Positions 42,721 to 47,147 of a stretch of DNA of 47,147 nt are shown one piece after another. The notes beneath the pieces were generated by a model that was given only the letters and a program-made list of their open reading frames with translations, did not search any database and was not told the DNA's origin. The stretch is taken from assembly GCA_964635325.1 (NCBI GenBank), contig CAZWOL010000020.1:1-47147 (forward strand), in the 5' to 3' direction. This stretch comes from BOG-1112 sp964635325. Its GTDB lineage: Bacteria; Bdellovibrionota_B; Oligoflexia; Oligoflexales; Bog-1112. Positions within the stretch are counted from its first letter, which is position 1. Every line of letters begins with the position of its first letter. The translations under genes were made by a program, and so were the position numbers.

Positions 42721-45039
42721 ATGGCAAAAAAACGTACTATAAAAACGGCATTAAAAACCAAAGGACTGCTGCTGCTAGTTTGCTGCTGCATAGTGGTTAC
42801 AACGACATTACTACTATACTTTCACTACACACGACACAGCACGTATGATGACATCATCACGCGTGTTGAACGTAGTCTTCTGGACCGACGTCTACTGATG
42901 CGAGGGGCGGAGGAACCCAAATCACGCATTGCAATTTTAGCGATCGATGATAAAGCCATCAATATTTTTGGACGCTGGCCTTTCTCACGACATCATTACA
43001 AGACTGCATTAGCAAATCTCAAAAACTTGGGTGTGCAGTGGATTGGTTTTGATGCTGTCTTCAGCGAAGCTGAACACGCCTCACTCAACGATGCCAAAGA
43101 TATACTCAATCAAAGCACAGATCTCAAACCATCCCTCGAACGACTCAATGCAATGATGACCCTTTCTCCTGCAGATCAACTTTTTGCAGAAGGTATTTCG
43201 AATTTTAAGAACATTGTCTTAGGTTACTTTTATTTTCTTGGACAAAACGAAGTCAAAGCTGCTATGCGAGAGAAAGATGCGTTTCATGGACTCTCCGACA
43301 TGGAGAGCTCGGCAATACAGGCTGTGATTTTTCCCGAAGAAAAAAGTGCACAGAATTATCCTTTTATGGATACCAAGGGTATAGTCTCCAATATCGAAGC
43401 TATCAGCAAAGCCTCTCAGTTTCATGGATTTTTTTCAAACGAACTTGACGAAGATGCAATCACACGTTGGGTCACCCTTGTACGTACAGTAGACGGCAAA
43501 GTAATGCCTTCACTCTCTCTAAAACTTGCTGCTGAGATAATGCAACGTGACATTCTAGTTGAATTCAACCAACGTGGTATCGAAGCCCTTGAGTTGATCA
43601 GCCGCAAGGACGAAAGCGATATCGTGCATGTGCCCATCGATCCTTTAGGACGAGGACGCGCGCTTCTCAATCATCGGGGACCAGCAAAAACATTTAGGCA
43701 CTTCAGTCTAGCAGATGCATTTAACAATAGTTTTACAGAGGAAGAAAAAGTCTGGCTCAAGGATTCATCTTTGCTACTTGGCATGACTGCAATCGGTGTA
43801 AACGATATACGTCCCAACCCTTTCGACTCCACAATAGATGGGGTTGAAGTGCAAGCCACTGCAGTAGACAACATCCTCAACCAAGACTTTCTGGTACGTC
43901 CAAAATCCATTTTTGGATTTGAGATTCTGTTAGCAATCTTGATCGGACTTATCTTTTCACCACTTGTTATCTTTGTACGTCCGACCTACTCCGGAATACT
44001 AACTTTGATTTTCCTTGTTGGATATTTTTACTTCGATCGCTATTTTTGGTTTGCAAAACGTCAGTGGATCTACATGGGTGTCTATTGCATCGAAATTGGA
44101 CTGCTCTACATGGTCACCACGGTTATTCGCTATATCACAGAGGAGTACGAAAAGCGCAAAATCCAAGGTGCGTTTGGTCTCTATCTTGCCCCAAAAGTTA
44201 TAGAACGTTTGATGGATGATCCCGAAGCCCTCAAACTTGGGGGTGAGCGTCGCGAGTTATCCGTATTTTTCTCCGACGTCCGAGGTTTTACAACGATATC
44301 CGAAAGTCTAAATCCCGAACAGCTTTGCGAATTCATGAACGAATACTTCACTCCCATGACTGCAATTATTTTACGTACGGGTGGCGTTCTCGACAAATAT
44401 ATCGGAGATGCTATCATGGCCTTTTGGGGCGCACCCATTCCACTTCCGGATCAGGCCGACCGTACAGTAAAAGCCGCAATTGAGATGCTCTTTGCCCTGG
44501 AAAAAGTTCAGCATGATTTCAAAGCAAAGTCTTTTCCATTTGTCGATATGGGTATGGGGGTCAACACCGGTGAAATGTCCGTAGGCAACATGGGTTCGCA
44601 CGAACGCTTCTGCTACACTGTGATGGGTGACTCTGTCAACTTAGGCTCACGTCTGGAGAGTCTTACTAAGGAATACGGGATTCGACTCATGATCAGCGAA
44701 TTCACTGTTGCTCGTTTGCAAAACAAAAAAGACTACGCTCTTCGTGATCTAGATGACATCCGTGTAAAAGGAAAAAAAGAACCTGTCAAGGTATTCAACG
44801 TGCTGAAGCCTGGAGAGATTGCAGAGAAAAATGTAAAAGAATTTCTCGAACTTTTTGAGCAAGGACGTCTTTACTATCGACAGCAGAATTGGGAAAAAGC
44901 AACAAAGTGCTTTACATCATGCATTATGATCGAGGCCAAAGATGGACCCTCATTGCTCTACCTCAAACGTATCGAAGAATTTAAACTGGAATCCCCTGGT
45001 GTCGACTGGGATGGGGTCTATACGTTCACACACAAGTAA
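42721..45039 (+). CDS. CHASE2-sensor adenylate/guanylate cyclase (class III)
   Basis: 772 aa. One N-terminal membrane helix (about 14-33), a periplasmic CHASE2 sensor (about 40-375, with IAILAIDDKAINIFGRWPF), three further membrane helices (about 395-470) and a class III cyclase domain (about 510-690). Catalytic pieces are present: FFSDVRGFT (metal Asp about 518), the second metal Asp in YIGDAIMAFWGAP (about 561), and GDSVNLGSRLE. The C-terminal ~80 residues look helical and repeat-like. Substrate (ATP or GTP) is not decided here. The ribosome site before ATG 42721 is weak. Confidence 0.93.
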   Translation: MAKKRTIKTALKTKGLLLLVCCCIVVTTTLLLYFHYTRHSTYDDIITRVERSLLDRRLLMRGAEEPKSRIAILAIDDKAINIFGRWPFSRHHYKTALANLKNLGVQWIGFDAVFSEAEHASLNDAKDILNQSTDLKPSLERLNAMMTLSPADQLFAEGISNFKNIVLGYFYFLGQNEVKAAMREKDAFHGLSDMESSAIQAVIFPEEKSAQNYPFMDTKGIVSNIEAISKASQFHGFFSNELDEDAITRWVTLVRTVDGKVMPSLSLKLAAEIMQRDILVEFNQRGIEALELISRKDESDIVHVPIDPLGRGRALLNHRGPAKTFRHFSLADAFNNSFTEEEKVWLKDSSLLLGMTAIGVNDIRPNPFDSTIDGVEVQATAVDNILNQDFLVRPKSIFGFEILLAILIGLIFSPLVIFVRPTYSGILTLIFLVGYFYFDRYFWFAKRQWIYMGVYCIEIGLLYMVTTVIRYITEEYEKRKIQGAFGLYLAPKVIERLMDDPEALKLGGERRELSVFFSDVRGFTTISESLNPEQLCEFMNEYFTPMTAIILRTGGVLDKYIGDAIMAFWGAPIPLPDQADRTVKAAIEMLFALEKVQHDFKAKSFPFVDMGMGVNTGEMSVGNMGSHERFCYTVMGDSVNLGSRLESLTKEYGIRLMISEFTVARLQNKKDYALRDLDDIRVKGKKEPVKVFNVLKPGEIAEKNVKEFLELFEQGRLYYRQQNWEKATKCFTSCIMIEAKDGPSLLYLKRIEEFKLESPGVDWDGVYTFTHK

Positions 45040-45060
45040 TTCACGCGATGTGAAAGTTTT
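45040..45060 (+). terminator. Weak candidate terminator after the cyclase
   Basis: A short stem TTCAC/GTGAA (45040-45044 and 45050-45054) with a 5-nt loop is followed by a T-run (TTTTTT, 45057-45062). The stem is only 5 bp, so this is a modest call. Confidence 0.35.
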
Positions 45061-45260
45061 TTAACTGACCAGACCTTCAAATTGTAAAAACGGAATAGAA
45101 CACATAGACGTGCCAGTTGCTATATCTCAATCAGCTAGACGAGCCCAGTGCCCCCGCATAATGTGATTGTTTCGGTCTGCGAATTCGCCAGGATCTAGAA
45201 ATTTTCTGATGCAACACACATCAAATTTTGACAGACATCGAACCGCTGTCACACAACTTT

Positions 45261-45698
45261 CTACGCTGCTGCAACTTCAATGGGATGGTCTTGATCGTTA
45301 GTTTCCAGCTTCCCAGGTAGGACAATCTTATGCAAGACGATCTCAAATTTCTTGATATCTCTTTCGGATGCTAGTCTGAGTCTGAGCAAGAGTTCCGTGT
45401 TCACTTCCATTCCTGACGGCTTATGCCCGCGCTTTTCCCAATTAACGACAACTGTGTGTGACGTAAGTCCAGCAAGCGAAGCAAAACCGTCCTGTGTAAG
45501 ATGAAAGCTGTTCCTTAGAAATCTGACTTCTGCGCCAGTAAGTGGGCTCGGTTTTACAAGAAGCGCTTCGCATACCAACATTTCAAATTTCTCCATGTCG
45601 ATATCGAGCGTTTTATATCCATGCGGCGTTTCTACCCAACTTACGCCAGATAGAATTACCGGAAAACCAAATCCTTCCCATAGAATTTTTTCGCTCAT
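45261..45698 (-). CDS. HTH antitoxin, MqsA/HigA-like
   Basis: 145 aa. A helix-turn-helix of XRE type at about 50-105 (LTGAEVRFLRNSFHLTQDGFASLAGLTSHTVVVNWEK) is preceded by a beta-rich N-terminus without the CxxC zinc site of MqsA. It follows the toxin gene with a 3-bp gap, as antitoxins often do in this family. It probably binds the toxin and represses the shared promoter. Start ATG 45698 with GAGGAATAGG upstream. Confidence 0.8.
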   Translation of the reverse strand: MSEKILWEGFGFPVILSGVSWVETPHGYKTLDIDMEKFEMLVCEALLVKPSPLTGAEVRFLRNSFHLTQDGFASLAGLTSHTVVVNWEKRGHKPSGMEVNTELLLRLRLASERDIKKFEIVLHKIVLPGKLETNDQDHPIEVAAA

Positions 45699-45701
45699 AT
45701 C

Positions 45702-46037
45702 CTATTCCTCAATCTCAAGGTTGATAACAGTGACGACAACGATGATATGCCCGTTAGACATCACCTCTATTGCGATAGGGATGCGCAGGCGCTCACCGCT
45801 AAGGGTCTTTCCTTGAATTGCGTAGTTCCAACTCTTGTGCCTTTCATCCCACTGATCTCTCCTTGGGTCATGGTAACCGTGCCGCAGAACATGAGTCACT
45901 GCCGATGGGAGAATCCCAGCTCGTATTAACCTCTGGTCAATTCGCTCGAGCGCATGTTCAGTGAAACGAACCATGCCACTACTCACAGCCGTCTTGATGA
46001 TCCCCAATAGGTTCTCTACTTTTGGCGGACGTCCCAT
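45702..46037 (-). CDS. DUF4258 toxin of a toxin-antitoxin pair
   Basis: 111 aa. A DUF4258-type toxin, probably an RNase of the RelE/MqsR-related group: RFTEHALERIDQRLI near the N-terminus, then HGYHDPRRDQWDERHKSWNYAIQGKT, and GHIIVVVTVINLE at the end. His and Arg residues in these blocks are candidate catalytic groups. Gene order is toxin first, as in mqsRA. Start ATG 46037 follows GGAGGG; the frame is open for 12 more codons. I infer the toxin role from family and partner, not from a test. Confidence 0.82.
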   Translation of the reverse strand: MGRPPKVENLLGIIKTAVSSGMVRFTEHALERIDQRLIRAGILPSAVTHVLRHGYHDPRRDQWDERHKSWNYAIQGKTLSGERLRIPIAIEVMSNGHIIVVVTVINLEIEE

Positions 46038-46415
46038 TATCCCTCCAGAAGCACAATTGTAACTAAATGACATATATAATTCAATATACGAATGTCAGTT
46101 CATTAAACCCAGGGAAAAGAAAGGAGCTTTTTGACCGCATGACAGGTGACTTTTGCCTTTACCACCGCGATGTTCACTAACTTACCGTTTATTATACACA
46201 ATTGGCTATATTATTAGTCCGCTTCTCTGCAAGAACTCGCACGATGCAAGTCAATAAGAAGCTGTCAACAAACTTGCAGATGAACCAGATCGGACGGAAA
46301 AGCTTCAACGAAAGGTGTCCTAGCTATGTAAGCAGATGATGTTGGAAAATGTCAGTTATCATTATTTCATGTTCCACCGAGGATGGGCTCCTGCAATATC
46401 CTTATCGCCATCAAA
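46038..46415. other. Intergenic region with decayed repeat
   Basis: About 378 bp upstream of the toxin gene and downstream of the last gene. The toxin-antitoxin promoter should lie in its left part, roughly 46040-46090. At about 46318-46341, TCCTAGCTATGTAAGCAGATGATG looks like a worn copy of the R1/R6 core. No gene or RNA is recognised. Confidence 0.45.
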
Positions 46416-47081
46416 TCATCTGTAAGCTGCAACATTTGCTTTTTCTGTGTAAGCATTCATTGCAGACGCTAGAGTCTTAAGCCCCTCTAGCGAAGTACGT
46501 CTTCCGAGGACCAAATGGTGACCAGCCCAACGCGAGAGTTGAGCCATTGATGCGTATGCATCATAACTATCTTCTGCAGCAATGAACTCTATGTTTTGCT
46601 CAATCTCCATCAAGGCTTGGAAAAACAACAAACCTACATAGTGATGACGACTTGCATCATCATAACGCAATTCTTCAGGTACCAAATATGTCTGCAACTC
46701 ATGATTGATTGGCATATCAAGATACATATCTCTCATGAGCAATGCTGCTTGCATATAACGTTTTGCTCGTTCCACAGGGTCACTGGTACTCGGTATATCC
46801 GTATATAAGAGTATCGAAGCCGGAACATGGGCCCCCATCCACTCGGGTAGCTGCTCTCGAATGCTTGCAAGCTGCTGCTGACGACGAGCCTCACTCATCT
46901 CGGCTCTGCGTTCCGGAGATATATTTCGGAGTTCGTTCATAACATTTCTAAACACATCACGAGAGGAAAGCGTCGTGCGCCCTGTTCGCATATGCAAAGG
47001 TATGTTTTGAACGTTATCTGACGTAGCATAAAGTTGTGATGTCAAAAGCAAGCCAAAGAGGCCTTGGGCCATTTTCATCAT
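46416..47081 (-). CDS. Exported helical protein of unknown function
   Basis: 221 aa with a signal peptide (about 1-19, ending LYA). The mature part is mostly helical and polar (NVMNELRNISPERRAEMSE, YMQAALLMRDMYLD, YVGLLFFQALMEIEQNIEF). No cysteines and no known motif. A secreted or periplasmic orphan. The start is ATG 47081, six bases after AAGGAG; a frame open to 47126 adds nothing credible. Confidence 0.75.
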   Translation of the reverse strand: MMKMAQGLFGLLLTSQLYATSDNVQNIPLHMRTGRTTLSSRDVFRNVMNELRNISPERRAEMSEARRQQQLASIREQLPEWMGAHVPASILLYTDIPSTSDPVERAKRYMQAALLMRDMYLDMPINHELQTYLVPEELRYDDASRHHYVGLLFFQALMEIEQNIEFIAAEDSYDAYASMAQLSRWAGHHLVLGRRTSLEGLKTLASAMNAYTEKANVAAYR

Positions 47082-47147
47082 AGCTAACTCCTTTATTTTC
47101 TTCAGAGTAGCTAGCAATTGGCCCAACGGTCAATACGCTCTATAGGC

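Noticed and set aside
45040..45260. Possible tRNA or small RNA after the cyclase
   Set aside because: No cloverleaf or conserved T-arm sequence; only a weak hairpin at its left end.

Overview
The window reads as chromosomal DNA from a Gram-negative, diderm bacterium of moderate GC. It encodes the LPS-assembly barrel LptD, an LptE-like lipoprotein, several other lipoproteins, a PorV/FadL-like outer-membrane protein and a fused SecDF. The lineage cannot be fixed from sequence alone. The fused SecDF, the eukaryote/archaeal-type prolyl-tRNA synthetase, an Rsm22-like methyltransferase and many short exported orphans would suit a delta-like or Bdellovibrionota/Oligoflexia-like group, possibly host-associated. 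That placement is inference. I saw no rRNA, tRNA, CRISPR array, phage or insertion sequence.

Layout. 1-4.4 kb: cysS (-), a small orphan, an XRE-type regulator with a degenerate ImmA/IrrE-like domain, and a lipoprotein-like LRR protein with seven cysteine-pair repeats. 4.4-14.3 kb: a membrane-anchored spermidine-synthase-like protein, an acidic/lysine-rich histone-H1-like protein, proS, pepQ, kbl, an Rsm22-like methyltransferase, a DUF962/Mpo1-like membrane protein and a DDAH-like amidinohydrolase. 14.4-19.1 kb: two tandem paralogous Ig-like (Big_5) surface lipoproteins with matching promoters. 19.3-24.8 kb: ogt, then a minus-strand group of exported proteins including a signal-peptide-bearing chromodomain protein, a YheT-like hydrolase, an exported protein with three copies of a cysteine-loop repeat, and a second degenerate ImmA/IrrE regulator. 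25.0-32.1 kb: a MotA/MotB-like pair, clpS-clpA and secDF. 32.2-39.9 kb: a cysteine-rich small protein, accD-folC-lptD, the convergent lptE-like gene, a small orphan and a STAS-like protein. 40.0-47.1 kb: a Pro-rich lipoprotein, an outer-membrane barrel, a CHASE2 adenylate cyclase, a toxin-antitoxin pair (DUF4258 toxin, HTH antitoxin) and an exported helical orphan.

The best candidate for something new is the exported chromodomain protein at 19819-20304. It has a clean signal peptide, a basic KRRR patch and a chromodomain whose three aromatic-cage positions are all filled. Methyl-lysine readers belong to eukaryotic chromatin, so this could be a nucleus-directed effector of a host-associated bacterium. 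A second theme is a family of about 100-140 bp GC-rich intergenic elements, at six or seven places, with inverted terminal repeats in the clearest copy.
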